Shown: piece after piece, positions 1 through 8,813 of the stretch
Layout: every line of letters starts with the position of its first letter
How positions within the stretch are numbered: position 1 is the first letter of the stretch
Assembly: GCA_024234325.1 (NCBI GenBank)
Contig: JACKOJ010000002.1
Span: 310,001-374,000, forward strand
Direction: 5' to 3'
DNA: 64,000 nt
DNA from: Pseudomonadales bacterium
GTDB taxonomy: Bacteria; Pseudomonadota; Gammaproteobacteria; Pseudomonadales; Pseudohongiellaceae
Notes under the pieces: generated by a model
Seen by the model: the letters and a program-made list of their open reading frames with translations, nothing else
Told to the model about the DNA's origin: nothing
Databases searched by the model: none
Position numbers and translations under genes: made by a program

Positions 1-418
1 CTGCTTTCTTTGCGGCGGGCTTGCTCTTTGCTGCAGGCTTGTCCTTCGCGGCGGCCTTGCGCGGGGCACGCTTTTTGGCCGCTGGAGCGGGTTCCGGCTC
101 TGGTGCAGCCACGGGTTCCGCAGCCTGTGCAGCAGCCTCTTCCTCACTGCCCGGGTAGGGCGAGAACGGAAACGGCTTCATCTCGCTGTTGTAGGTGAGA
201 AAGGACCAGATCTGATGCACATAGGTCGCCAGATCCCTGCCCAGATCCCGCAGGTTCTCGTTGTTTTCCCCGGTCAGCAGACTGAACAGCGCCTGGGCAA
301 CGGTCAGCAGGGTCAGAACGATGGTGGCGACATACAATGCCACCGCAAGCGCAATCATGAAGGCGATGCGCTTCCACTGGGACGGCTCCTTCAGGTTCTC
401 CACGATATCGTCGGACAT
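1..418 (-). CDS. DUF4389 membrane protein (3' end cut by window edge)
   Basis: Starts at ATG 418, 2 bases past the gpsA stop, with an AAGGAG ribosome site inside the end of gpsA, so the two are translationally coupled. The N-terminal ~95 residues match the DUF4389 family: a short cytoplasmic lead, one long hydrophobic segment at about residues 18-45, then the family motif region around LTGENNENLR and ending near FLTYNSE..PFPFSPYPG. The visible C-terminal ~40 residues are almost only Ala, Lys, Pro and Glu (histone H1-like tail with AAK/KPAAK repeats) and run off the window. Function of the family is unknown. The family assignment is by recognition; the tail is low complexity and its length is unknown. 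Confidence 0.85.
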   Translation of the reverse strand, partial: MSDDIVENLKEPSQWKRIAFMIALAVALYVATIVLTLLTVAQALFSLLTGENNENLRDLGRDLATYVHQIWSFLTYNSEMKPFPFSPYPGSEEEAAAQAAEPVAAPEPEPAPAAKKRAPRKAAAKDKPAAKSKPAAKKA

Positions 419-420
419 GA

Positions 421-1461
421 TTACTCCTTGGGGTTCAGTGTCTTGGTCTGATTGGCTTCGTATTCCACATCCAGTGCCTGCTCGCCCAGCATCAGCGAGG
501 CAACGATTTCCCGCACCGAGCTGCCATTGTAGATGATCTGGTACAGGCCGTTGACCAGCGGCATGTAAACACCCAGCTCATCGGCCCGGTGCTTGACCAG
601 CTTCAGGGTGTTCACCCCTTCTGCCACCTGACCGACTTCCGTCACGGCTTCTTCGATGCTCAGCCCCTTCCCCAGCGCCATGCCGACCCGGAAGTTGCGG
701 CTCAATGGCGAAGAACAGGTTACGATCAGGTCGCCCACCCCGGAAAGGCCCAGAAAGGTCATCGGGTCTGCACCCAGGCGGCGCCCGAAACGCGCCATCT
801 CGGTCAGGCTGCGGGTTACCAGCATGCTGTTGGTGTTGTGCCCCATGCCCATGGCCGAGGCCAGACCGGCGATGATCGCGTAGATATTTTTCAGCGCGCC
901 GCCCAGCTCCACCCCGAACATATCATCATTCGTGTAGACCCTGAAATATTCGGACTTGAGCACCTGCTGCACGGTTTCCCGCACAGACACATGTTCGCTG
1001 GCAATCACGGTGCCGGTGAGGTTCTTTGCCGCAATCTCCTTGGCGAGGTTGGGGCCGCTCATCACACCGATGCGGGCATTCGGGGCCTCCTGCCGCAAAA
1101 TCTGGCTCATCAGCTTGAAGGTGCCACCTTCAATACCCTTGGTGGTGCTGACCAGAATGGCGTCCTCCCGGCTCCAGGGCAGCATGTCCTGCACCACCGA
1201 GCGGAAATAGGCACTGGGCACGGCAACGAAGATCACACTGCTGTCGGTCACCGCCTGCTGCATGTCGCTGTAGGCGCGTACATTTTCATGCAAGGCATAA
1301 CCGGGCAGATACTGCGAGTTTTCGTGAGTGTTGTTCACTTCGTCCACGAGGGTCTGATTGCGCATCCAGAACTTTACGCAATACCCGTTCTCCGCGACGA
1401 TATTGGCAATCACGGTGCCAAAGCTTCCCCCACCCAGAACGGTGACATGGTTGTGCGGCAT
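421..1461 (-). CDS. gpsA: Glycerol-3-phosphate dehydrogenase [NAD(P)+]
   Basis: Cytoplasmic enzyme reducing dihydroxyacetone phosphate to sn-glycerol-3-phosphate, the backbone for phospholipids. 346 residues, close to the family norm (about 340). The N-terminal Rossmann motif GGGSFGT lies at residues 10-16. The substrate-domain motifs MSGPNLAKE and GGALKNIYA (catalytic Lys) and the C-terminal GLSGVGDLIVTC are all present. It lies 23 bases downstream of sthA on the same strand and is directly followed by the DUF4389 gene, so it is probably the distal part of the nqr-apbE-nqrM-sthA transcript. Confidence 0.97.
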   Translation of the reverse strand: MPHNHVTVLGGGSFGTVIANIVAENGYCVKFWMRNQTLVDEVNNTHENSQYLPGYALHENVRAYSDMQQAVTDSSVIFVAVPSAYFRSVVQDMLPWSREDAILVSTTKGIEGGTFKLMSQILRQEAPNARIGVMSGPNLAKEIAAKNLTGTVIASEHVSVRETVQQVLKSEYFRVYTNDDMFGVELGGALKNIYAIIAGLASAMGMGHNTNSMLVTRSLTEMARFGRRLGADPMTFLGLSGVGDLIVTCSSPLSRNFRVGMALGKGLSIEEAVTEVGQVAEGVNTLKLVKHRADELGVYMPLVNGLYQIIYNGSSVREIVASLMLGEQALDVEYEANQTKTLNPKE

Positions 1462-1484
1462 GTTCTTGTTCTCCCGTCACACCC

Positions 1485-2870
1485 TCAGAACACGCGGTTC
1501 AGACCATCCAGCGCGGCGATGCGATAAGCCTCTGCCATGGTGGGATAGTTGAACGTTGTGCTGAGAAAATACTTCATCGTGTTCGCCTTGCCTTCCTGCA
1601 GCATGATGGCCTGGCCAATATGCACGATCTCGGACGCCTGGTCCCCGAAGCAGTGAATGCCCAGGATTTCCAGCGTGTCAAAATGGAACAGGATCTTCAG
1701 CATGCCGACCTGCTCCCCGGTAATCATGCCGCGCGCCGTATTCTTGAAGAAGGCCTTGCCCACTTCGTAGGGCACACGCTCCTTGGTCAGCTCACGCTCG
1801 GTCTTGCCGAGAGAGCTGATCTCCGGAATTGTGTAGATGCCGGAGGCAAAGCGGTCGATGGAGACGCAGGCCTCCGGGTCCACGATGGCATTGGAGGCGG
1901 CACGGCCCTGATCGTAGGACACACTGGCCAGCGAGGGCCAGCCGATGACATCCCCTGCGGCATAGATATTGTCCACCGCCGTGCGGTAGTGCTTGTCGAT
2001 CTCCAGTTGCCCGCGGGAGTTGGGCTGCAGACCAATGCTTTCCAGATTCAGTTGATCGGTATTGCCGGTGCGACCGTTTGCCCACAGCACGATGTCACTC
2101 TTGATGCGCTTGCCGCTCTTCAGGTGTGTCACCACGTGGGTATCAAAGTATTCCAGTTTCTCGTATTCCTCGTTGTGGCGGCTGCGCACGCCGACATTGC
2201 GCAGGTGATAGCTCAGCGCATCGGAGATTTCCCAGTCGAGGAAGGACAGCAGAGTCTCCGCCGGATTGATCAGCTCCACCTTGGCGCCAAGGCCGCCGAA
2301 GATCGAGGCGTATTCACAACCGATCACGCCGGCACCAATCACGGTCACCTTGCGCGGAGAATAGTCCAGGTTCAGGATGGTGTCGCTGTCGAAAATACGG
2401 GGATGACTGAAGTCCACATTGTCGGGACGATAGGGGCGCGAACCGGTGGCAATGATGAAATGGTCGGCGGTCAGCACCGGGCCACGATTGCCCAGCTTGA
2501 TGGTATGGGCATCCTCGAATGCGGCCAGCCCGTGAATGACATCGATGCCGTTCTTTTCGTAGTACACACTGCGCAGATGTACCTGTTCATCAATCACGCG
2601 ATTGGCGTGCTTCATGATCTGCGGAAAACTGGGCTTGCGCAGCGTGGCAAATTCTTTCAGCAGCGGATTGCTGCTGAACTCCATGACCTGCTTGACGGAC
2701 TGTCGCAGCGCCTTCGACGGGATGGTGCCCATGTGGGTGCAATTGCCCCCCACCTCCTCGCGGTCAGAGACCACCGCGACACGCCGTCCCTTCTTGGCGG
2801 CATTCATGGCCGCGGATTCTCCTGCCGGCCCGCTGCCGATCACGATGATGTCATAGTGCTTCTGCTTCAC
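1485..2870 (-). CDS. sthA: Soluble pyridine nucleotide transhydrogenase
   Basis: Cytosolic flavoprotein that exchanges reducing equivalents between NADPH and NAD+. 461 residues, the usual length. It has an N-terminal FAD motif GSGPAGE, a second dinucleotide fold at GAGVIGCEYAS, and a C-terminal dimerisation domain. The active-site region reads NCTHMGTIPSKALR: only one of the two redox cysteines of the disulfide reductase family remains, with Thr in place of the second. That is the signature separating SthA from lipoamide or glutathione reductases. It sits between nqrM and gpsA, consistent with NAD(P)H balancing alongside the NADH-oxidising Nqr pump. Confidence 0.96.
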   Translation of the reverse strand: MKQKHYDIIVIGSGPAGESAAMNAAKKGRRVAVVSDREEVGGNCTHMGTIPSKALRQSVKQVMEFSSNPLLKEFATLRKPSFPQIMKHANRVIDEQVHLRSVYYEKNGIDVIHGLAAFEDAHTIKLGNRGPVLTADHFIIATGSRPYRPDNVDFSHPRIFDSDTILNLDYSPRKVTVIGAGVIGCEYASIFGGLGAKVELINPAETLLSFLDWEISDALSYHLRNVGVRSRHNEEYEKLEYFDTHVVTHLKSGKRIKSDIVLWANGRTGNTDQLNLESIGLQPNSRGQLEIDKHYRTAVDNIYAAGDVIGWPSLASVSYDQGRAASNAIVDPEACVSIDRFASGIYTIPEISSLGKTERELTKERVPYEVGKAFFKNTARGMITGEQVGMLKILFHFDTLEILGIHCFGDQASEIVHIGQAIMLQEGKANTMKYFLSTTFNYPTMAEAYRIAALDGLNRVF

Positions 2871-2897
2871 TGCCTGTCACTCCCTGGGGTCAGAATA

Positions 2898-3077
2898 CTA
2901 CTTGGATTCTTCACACTTGTCCGGGTTGCCACCGCACAGCGAACAACTGCTGTCGCCGCTGCCGTTGTTCAGGCCGCCGCAGGTGCCCTTGATAGGTTTG
3001 CGACCAAACATGACGCCAACCGCCATGCCCGCCACTACCAGTGCCAGGATGATGAAACTTGCGACGAGCGTTGCCAT
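2898..3077 (-). CDS. nqrM: Na+-NQR maturation factor NqrM (DUF539)
   Basis: 59-residue protein with an N-terminal membrane helix (residues about 3-23), the family motif MFGRKPIKGTCGGL, and four cysteines at 33, 45, 48 and 55. NqrM is known to be needed for assembly of the NqrD/NqrE iron centre, and the cysteines are presumed iron carriers. Start ATG 3077 is preceded by GGAGGCAAC, a good ribosome site. It lies between apbE and sthA, the usual place next to nqr genes. The assignment is strong from motif plus context. Confidence 0.93.
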   Translation of the reverse strand: MATLVASFIILALVVAGMAVGVMFGRKPIKGTCGGLNNGSGDSSCSLCGGNPDKCEESK

Positions 3078-3113
3078 GTTGCCTCCTTCGTTGAATTCGT
3101 GACGGACTGATCG

Positions 3114-4202
3114 TCAGTCCGCACTGAGATAATGCGCAAAACCGCTGGTATAGCGATCATCAAAACCAACCCCGTTGGGGCGCTTGCTGATAAAGTATGC
3201 CGCCAGACCGATGCGTTCGGCCAGCGCAAACGCCTTGTCCGTGCCCATGACCATGAAGGCCGTCGCCAGCGCATCGGCGCGCGCTGCCTCGGCGTCAATC
3301 ACATAGGTTGCGGCCAGCAAATGCGTGACGGGGCGTCCGGTCACAGGGTCGATCTCGTGGGAATAGTGTACGCCGTCCTGATCAAAATAATTACGGTAAT
3401 CTCCAGAACCGGCCACCGCAATCGGCTCGCCCCGCGCGTAGAAAATATTGTGCACCTGCGGCGCCGTATCCACCGGCTTCTCGATTGCCGGCACCCAGCT
3501 CTGGTTTCCCGGTTTGTAGCCGCGAATGCGCAACTCGCCACCCACCTCGATGAAATAATTGCTGAACCCTCGGCCATCGAGGTAATGCGCGAGTTGGTCC
3601 ACTGCGTAGCCCTTGGCAATGCCACTGAGGTCGATATACACATCGCCGGTCTTGCGCAGTGTCAGCCCTTCGGCATCCAGTTCCAGATACTGCGAGCCGA
3701 CACGGGCCAGCAGGCCATCGATCTCCTCCTGCGAGGGAATGCGGTCGCTGCGACGCGCCTCGGGCCCAAAGCCCCAACGGTTCACCAGCGGCCCCACCGT
3801 CACATCGAAGGCCCCGTCTGTCAGCGCATTGATTTCCAGCGCCAGCGTCAGCACTTCTGCCATTTCCCGCGAAATGGAAAGATTCTCGCCGACCGCCGCC
3901 TTGTTGATCTCGGTAAGCTCGGAGTCCTCCGAGTAGGTGGACATGACGTCACGATCGAGATGCCGCAGCAATTCGCCGATCTCCAGCGCCAACAGCTCGC
4001 CGGATGCCTGCTCACGCTCGTCCACCACCTTGACGCTGTAGGTCGTGCCCATGGTGCCGCCCCCGAACTCGTGCATCTGCACAGAGTCGCGGGCGGGTTG
4101 CAGCACATAGAGCACCAGCAGCAGCACCACGAGTGTGGTGAGGCCGATTCTGTGGCGTTGCAAGAATTCTTTCATTGGCCGGGGCCTGTTGACAGGGTGC
4201 AC
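3114..4202 (-). CDS. apbE: FAD:protein FMN transferase ApbE
   Basis: Periplasmic, membrane-anchored enzyme that uses FAD to attach FMN covalently to a Thr (or Ser) of target proteins, here presumably NqrB and NqrC encoded just upstream. One N-terminal membrane/signal segment (LTTLVVLLLVLYVL) is followed by family motifs GTMGTTYSV, DLSGIAKGYAVD, VGGELRIRG, HEIDPVTGRPV (substrate/Mg site) and ADALATAFMVMG. The longest reading starts at GTG 4202; ATG 4175 (MKEFLQRH) is an equally plausible start, and neither has a strong ribosome site. It is separated from nqrF by 72 bases holding a perfect 14-bp hairpin, so its expression may be lower than that of the nqr genes. Confidence 0.94.
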   Translation of the reverse strand: MHPVNRPRPMKEFLQRHRIGLTTLVVLLLVLYVLQPARDSVQMHEFGGGTMGTTYSVKVVDEREQASGELLALEIGELLRHLDRDVMSTYSEDSELTEINKAAVGENLSISREMAEVLTLALEINALTDGAFDVTVGPLVNRWGFGPEARRSDRIPSQEEIDGLLARVGSQYLELDAEGLTLRKTGDVYIDLSGIAKGYAVDQLAHYLDGRGFSNYFIEVGGELRIRGYKPGNQSWVPAIEKPVDTAPQVHNIFYARGEPIAVAGSGDYRNYFDQDGVHYSHEIDPVTGRPVTHLLAATYVIDAEAARADALATAFMVMGTDKAFALAERIGLAAYFISKRPNGVGFDDRYTSGFAHYLSAD

Positions 4203-4229
4203 AGATCGCGGGGCATGCCCCAGAAGCGG

Positions 4230-4263
4230 CTCAGGCTTATGACAGGAGCGTCATAAGCCTGAG
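4230..4263 (-). terminator. Perfect 14-bp hairpin between nqrF and apbE
   Basis: Left arm 4230-4243 and right arm 4250-4263 are exact reverse complements around a 6-base loop. No run of T follows on either strand, so this is not a textbook intrinsic terminator. It could be an attenuator, a processing site, or a stabiliser of the nqrA-F transcript 3' end upstream of apbE. Confidence 0.5.
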
Positions 4264-4274
4264 ATTGGTCTTGC

Positions 4275-5507
4275 TTAGGAGAACTCATCCAGGGCGATAT
4301 TTTCGTCCTCGACACCGAGGTCCTTCAGCATCTTGATCACGGCGGCGTTCATCATGGGCGGGCCGCACATGTAGAACTCGCAGTCTTCGGGAGCGGGATG
4401 GTCCTTGAGATAGTGCTCATACACCACGTTGTGAATGAAGCCTGTCTTGCCCGTCCAGTTGTCTTCCGGCTGCGGGTCAGAAAGTGCCACATGCCACTCG
4501 AAATTGTCGTTCTCTGCCGCCAGCGTGTCGAAGTCGTTCACATAGAACATTTCCTTCAGGCTGCGGGCACCGTACCAGAAGCTGATCTTGCGCTTGGAAT
4601 GCAGGCGGCGCAACTGGTCAAAAATATGCGAACGCATGGGCGCCATGCCGGCACCCCCGCCGATGAACACCATCTCGGCATCGGTTTCCTTGGCGAAGAA
4701 CTCACCGAAGGGGCCAAACACCTTGATCTTGTCGCCCGGCTTCAGATTGAAGACATAGGACGACATGATGCCCGGCGGAAAGCTGGAACGCGGCGGTGGT
4801 GTCGCGATACGGATATTGAACTTGATGATGCCCTTCTCTTCCGGATAGTTCGCCATGGAGTAGGCACGCACCGTGGTCTTGTCCGTCTTGGACACCAGAT
4901 TGAACAGACCGAATTTCTCCCAGTCACCGCGGAATTTATCGCCGATGATGAAGTTCTTGTACTGCACTTCATGCGCTGGCACTTCCAGTTGCACATAGCC
5001 ACCCGCGCGGAAATCGACGCTGTCGCCATCGGGAATCTTCAGCACCAGTTCCTTGATGAAGGTGGCCACGTTGTCGTTGGACTCGACGGTGCACTCCCAC
5101 TGCTTCACACCGAAGAACTCCGGCGCGATCTCGATCTTCATGTCCTGCTTCACGGCAACCTGACAGGACAGGCGCCAGTGCGCCTTGGCCTCACCCATGG
5201 TGAAGTGCCCCTGTTCGGTCGGCAGCATGGAACCGCCGCCATCCAGAACCTGGCAGCGACACTGCGCGCAGGTCCCGCCACCACCGCAGGCAGAGGACAG
5301 ATAGATGCCGGCATCTGCCAGCGTGTTCAACAACTTGCCGCCAGCAGGCACAGTGATGGAGCGATCGGGGTCGCCGTTGATCTCGATCTTGACGCTGCCC
5401 GTGCTCACCAGGCGGGCACGCGCCGCCAGAATCATGACCACCAGGATCATGACGATCGCGGTGAACATGAGAACGCCACCGACTATTGCTGCAATATCAA
5501 TCATCAC
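4275..5507 (-). CDS. nqrF: Na+-translocating NADH:quinone reductase subunit F
   Basis: NADH-oxidising entry subunit of the Na+ pump. 410 residues. It has an N-terminal membrane anchor (about residues 5-29); a plant-type 2Fe-2S ferredoxin domain with ligands C74, C80, C83 and C115; and a ferredoxin-reductase module with FAD motif RAYSMANYPEE and NADH-site motifs FIGGGAGMAPMRS and YMCGPPMMN. It ends in the typical aromatic-poor DEFS tail after NIALD. Last of the six nqr genes, 12 bases after nqrE. All cofactor ligands are present, so the subunit looks functional. Confidence 0.98.
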   Translation of the reverse strand: MMIDIAAIVGGVLMFTAIVMILVVMILAARARLVSTGSVKIEINGDPDRSITVPAGGKLLNTLADAGIYLSSACGGGGTCAQCRCQVLDGGGSMLPTEQGHFTMGEAKAHWRLSCQVAVKQDMKIEIAPEFFGVKQWECTVESNDNVATFIKELVLKIPDGDSVDFRAGGYVQLEVPAHEVQYKNFIIGDKFRGDWEKFGLFNLVSKTDKTTVRAYSMANYPEEKGIIKFNIRIATPPPRSSFPPGIMSSYVFNLKPGDKIKVFGPFGEFFAKETDAEMVFIGGGAGMAPMRSHIFDQLRRLHSKRKISFWYGARSLKEMFYVNDFDTLAAENDNFEWHVALSDPQPEDNWTGKTGFIHNVVYEHYLKDHPAPEDCEFYMCGPPMMNAAVIKMLKDLGVEDENIALDEFS

Positions 5508-5519
5508 TGAATCCTATTC

Positions 5520-6128
5520 CTACAGAGACAAACCACTGAATGACATGAAACCCAGAGACATCAGGCCGGTAGTGATAAAGGTAATGCCCAGCCCGCGCAG
5601 CCCTTTCGGCACATCGCTGTATTTGAGTTTTTCACGCACACCGGCCATCGCGGCAATCGCCAGTGCCCAGCCCACCCCGGCACCGGTGCCATAGACGACA
5701 CTCTCGGGGAAGGTATACGCACGCTCGACCATGAACAGTGAAGCGCCCATGATCGCGCAGTTCACCGTGATCAGCGGCAGGAACACACCGAGCGCGTTGT
5801 AGAGAGCGGGCATGAATTTGTCGAGCACCATTTCCAGCACCTGCACAATCGCCGCAATCACGCCGATATAGCAGAGGAAGCCGAGGAAGCTCAGATCCAG
5901 ATCAGGCAGCCCTGCCCAGGCCAGCGCACCGTCGCTCAGCAGAAACTGGAACAGCAGATTGTTGACCGGCACCGTAATGGCCTGCACCACGATCACGGCC
6001 ACACCCAGGCCCACCGCAGTCTCCACCTTTTTGGAGACCGCGAGGAAGGTACACATCCCCAGGAACATTTGCAGGGCCATGTTCTCGACGAACACGGAGC
6101 GGACGAACAGACTCAGATAGTGTTCCAT
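5520..6128 (-). CDS. nqrE: Na+-translocating NADH:quinone reductase subunit E
   Basis: Integral membrane subunit, 202 residues, with six predicted hydrophobic segments. It pairs with NqrD as an inverted-repeat homologue around the intramembrane Fe centre. Family sequences FVENMALQMFLGMCTFLAVS near the N-terminus and FLPLITVNCAIMGASLFM in the middle carry the conserved cysteines of the metal site. Its ATG overlaps the nqrD stop by one base (TGATG), giving tight translational coupling. Confidence 0.98.
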   Translation of the reverse strand: MEHYLSLFVRSVFVENMALQMFLGMCTFLAVSKKVETAVGLGVAVIVVQAITVPVNNLLFQFLLSDGALAWAGLPDLDLSFLGFLCYIGVIAAIVQVLEMVLDKFMPALYNALGVFLPLITVNCAIMGASLFMVERAYTFPESVVYGTGAGVGWALAIAAMAGVREKLKYSDVPKGLRGLGITFITTGLMSLGFMSFSGLSL

Positions 6129-6793
6129 CAGTGGCTGGCCTCCGCGATGGTGTGGGGAGCAATATGAAACTCGTCTTTCTCCACCTGCTCAACACGCTTG
6201 GTGCGCAGTGCCCAGATCAGGAAACCGATGATGAAGAAGGCGCTCGGCGCCAGCAGCATCAGACCATTGGGCTGATACCAGCCGCCGTTGGACACCAGCG
6301 GCAGAATCTCGATCCCGAACAGGGAACCGGAACCGAACAGTTCACGAATGGTGGCGACGGTGAGCAGCACGACAGAATAGCCAAGACCATTGCCGATGCC
6401 GTCGAGGAAGCTGATGCCGGGAGGGTTCTTCATGGCGAAGGCTTCCGCGCGCCCCATCACGATGCAGTTGGTGATGATCAGGCCGACGAACACGCTGAGC
6501 TGCTTGCTGATGCCGTAGGCGAAGGCCTGCAGCAGTTGATCCACCGCGATCACCAGCGTGGCAATGATGGTCATCTGGATGATGATGCGAATGCTGCTGG
6601 GCATGTAGTTGCGCACCATGGCGATAAAGAAGTTGGAGCAGGCGGTCACCACGGTCAGCGCCACGCACATCACAATCGCCACACGCAGGCTGGTAGTCAC
6701 CGCGAGTGCGGAGCACACCCCGAGAATCTGCAGCCCGATCGGGTTGTTCGAGAAAATGGGTTTGATCAGTATGCTTTTGGTATCAACGGACAT
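6128..6793 (-). CDS. nqrD: Na+-translocating NADH:quinone reductase subunit D
   Basis: Integral membrane partner of NqrE, 221 residues with six hydrophobic segments. The N-terminal NPIGLQILGVCSALAVT and central LIITNCIVMGRAEAFA blocks hold the conserved cysteines of the intramembrane iron centre. Located 15 bases after nqrC and overlapping nqrE by one base. Confidence 0.98.
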   Translation of the reverse strand: MSVDTKSILIKPIFSNNPIGLQILGVCSALAVTTSLRVAIVMCVALTVVTACSNFFIAMVRNYMPSSIRIIIQMTIIATLVIAVDQLLQAFAYGISKQLSVFVGLIITNCIVMGRAEAFAMKNPPGISFLDGIGNGLGYSVVLLTVATIRELFGSGSLFGIEILPLVSNGGWYQPNGLMLLAPSAFFIIGFLIWALRTKRVEQVEKDEFHIAPHTIAEASH

Positions 6794-6808
6794 GAGGATT
6801 CACCTGGC

Positions 6809-7597
6809 TCAACTATTGGTGAGATTCTTGAGGAAGGGGCCAAAACCTTTCGGACCCATCCAGTACTCGATCAGATTGTCCACGCCACGACTGGTCAGTG
6901 ACGCACCGGCCAGACCGTCCACCTGATGAACGCCCTGCCCAACCCCCTTAATGACGCTCAGCGCCACGTTACCATTGTCGTCGTACACTTCCTTGCCCGG
7001 CCACAGTCCCTTCCAGCGCGGGTTGGTCACCTCACCGCCCAGACCGGGTGTCTCCTTCTGTTCATAGAAGCCGATGCCCTTGACGGTGTTGCCGTCGCCT
7101 TCCAGCGCCAGGTAACCGTACATGGTGCCCCACAGCCCGTAACCACTCACGGGCAGTACGATGTCTTCAATCTCACCGTTGCTGCCTTCCACCAGGTAGA
7201 CAGTGGCATAACGCACGCGGCGTTTGAGGCTGGCAATGTCTTCCTCGCCGGGAATCGCATCGGAGAGCTGCGGATCGTTGATGGCAGCGCGCTGATCATA
7301 GCTCACCGGGTTGATGCCCAGATCGGCCATCTGCGCGTCGCTCAGGAACTCGCCGCTGTTCAGGTCCACGATACGGGGCGTGAACTGGGCAAACAGGCCG
7401 TCCACTTCGGAGTCGCTGTTGACGTCCGGGTTAAACATGCCCGCCGCCGCCAGAATGTTCTTGTTGCGGTCCAGCGTCTTGTTCGCTTCCTGGAAGGGCT
7501 TGAGGATCACCGCCGCGCTGGAGATGAAAATGGAGCACACCACGCACAGCAGCAGCGCAATCTTGACCGTGAAGCTGACTGAATCCTTAGATGCCAT
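6809..7597 (-). CDS. nqrC: Na+-translocating NADH:quinone reductase subunit C (atypical FMN site)
   Basis: Mostly periplasmic subunit carrying a covalent FMN, with one N-terminal membrane helix (about residues 11-32). I take ATG 7597 (MASKDSVS), which overlaps the end of nqrB by 11 bases and has GGAGG upstream; a longer reading to 7627 is possible but unlikely. 262 residues. The FMN-attachment motif Dxx(S/T)GAT reads D227-G-L-A-G-A-S233: the acceptor position is Ser instead of Thr, and the preceding Ser/Thr is Ala. The rest of the protein is normal. Flavinylation of this Ser by ApbE is inferred, not shown. Confidence 0.95.
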   Translation of the reverse strand: MASKDSVSFTVKIALLLCVVCSIFISSAAVILKPFQEANKTLDRNKNILAAAGMFNPDVNSDSEVDGLFAQFTPRIVDLNSGEFLSDAQMADLGINPVSYDQRAAINDPQLSDAIPGEEDIASLKRRVRYATVYLVEGSNGEIEDIVLPVSGYGLWGTMYGYLALEGDGNTVKGIGFYEQKETPGLGGEVTNPRWKGLWPGKEVYDDNGNVALSVIKGVGQGVHQVDGLAGASLTSRGVDNLIEYWMGPKGFGPFLKNLTNS

Positions 7598-8804
7598 TGC
7601 GTGCAAGCCTCCGTTTGATGTTCGCACGAACCACGATGTAATCGATCAGCGGCGCACTGAGGTTCGCGAAGAGAATCGCCAGCATCATGCCCTCGGGATA
7701 GGCCGGATTGAGCACCCGGATCATCACGGCCATCGCGCCGATCAGCAGCCCGAAGATCCACTTGCCGGTATTGGTCATGGACGCCGACACCGGGTCGGTT
7801 GCCATGAACACCATGCCGAAGGCGAAACCGCCCAGCACGAAATGCCAGTACCAGGGCGTCGCAAACCCCGGGTTGGTGTCAGACCCGATGCCGTTGAGCA
7901 GCAGGGAGAAACCGACCATGCCGAGGAAGACCCCGGACATGATGCGCCAGGACGCGATGCGGGTGACCAGCAGAATTGCCGCGCCGATCATGATGGCCAG
8001 CGCCGACGTTTCACCGATGGAGCCCTGCTCACGTCCGATGAAGGCATCCATCCAGGTCAGCTCGTGACCGGTAACAGAACTCATGGCGGGCAGGCCCTGA
8101 GCTGCGATCTGGCTGAGAGACGTTGCGCCACTGAAACCGTCTACCGCCGTCCACACCGAGTCGCCGGACATATTGGGCGCGTAGGCGAAGAACAGGAAAG
8201 CCCGCGCAGTCAGCGCCGGGTTGAGGAAGTTCTTGCCGGTACCGCCGAACACTTCCTTGCCGACGACCACGCCAAAACTGATGCCCAGCGCCGCCTGCCA
8301 CAGGGGCAGATCCGGCGGTACGATCAGGGAAAACAGGATGGAGGTGACGAAGAAGCCTTCGTTGATCTCATGCTTGCGGATGGAGGCGAACAGCACTTCC
8401 CAGAAGCCGCCGACGATAAAGATGGTGGCATAGATCGGCACATAATAGACGGCACCGAACCAGAAGCAGTTCCAGACACTGGTGGCATCGTAGGACGCCA
8501 GCAGTTCGATCCAGAACGCGTGCCAGTCGCCCGTGCTCTGGAGGCCGAGCTGGGACATCGCGCTGATGCCCTGAAAGCCCACGTTGTACATGCCGTAGAA
8601 CATGGCCGGGAAAGCCGCGAACCAGACCGTGATCATGATGCGCTTGAGGTCCACGCCGTCACGGACGTGTGCGGGCGATACCGTCACTTTGCTCGGGCTG
8701 TAGAAAATGGTATCCACCGCTTCGTACAGGGCGAACCATTTTTCGTATCGGCCGCCTTTCTCGAAATGCGGCGCCATGTCATCGAGTATTCTGCGCAAAC
8801 CCAT
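7587..8804 (-). CDS. nqrB: Na+-translocating NADH:quinone reductase subunit B
   Basis: Large membrane subunit that binds covalent FMN and riboflavin and forms much of the Na+ path. 405 residues with about ten hydrophobic segments. The family hallmark GGTGKNFLNPALTARAF lies at about residues 188-204. The flavinylation motif D222-G-F-S-G-A-T228 matches the ApbE consensus exactly, in contrast to NqrC. It lies 9 bases after nqrA. Confidence 0.98.
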   Translation of the reverse strand: MGLRRILDDMAPHFEKGGRYEKWFALYEAVDTIFYSPSKVTVSPAHVRDGVDLKRIMITVWFAAFPAMFYGMYNVGFQGISAMSQLGLQSTGDWHAFWIELLASYDATSVWNCFWFGAVYYVPIYATIFIVGGFWEVLFASIRKHEINEGFFVTSILFSLIVPPDLPLWQAALGISFGVVVGKEVFGGTGKNFLNPALTARAFLFFAYAPNMSGDSVWTAVDGFSGATSLSQIAAQGLPAMSSVTGHELTWMDAFIGREQGSIGETSALAIMIGAAILLVTRIASWRIMSGVFLGMVGFSLLLNGIGSDTNPGFATPWYWHFVLGGFAFGMVFMATDPVSASMTNTGKWIFGLLIGAMAVMIRVLNPAYPEGMMLAILFANLSAPLIDYIVVRANIKRRLARNGI

Positions 8805-8813
8805 ATTGATTAC

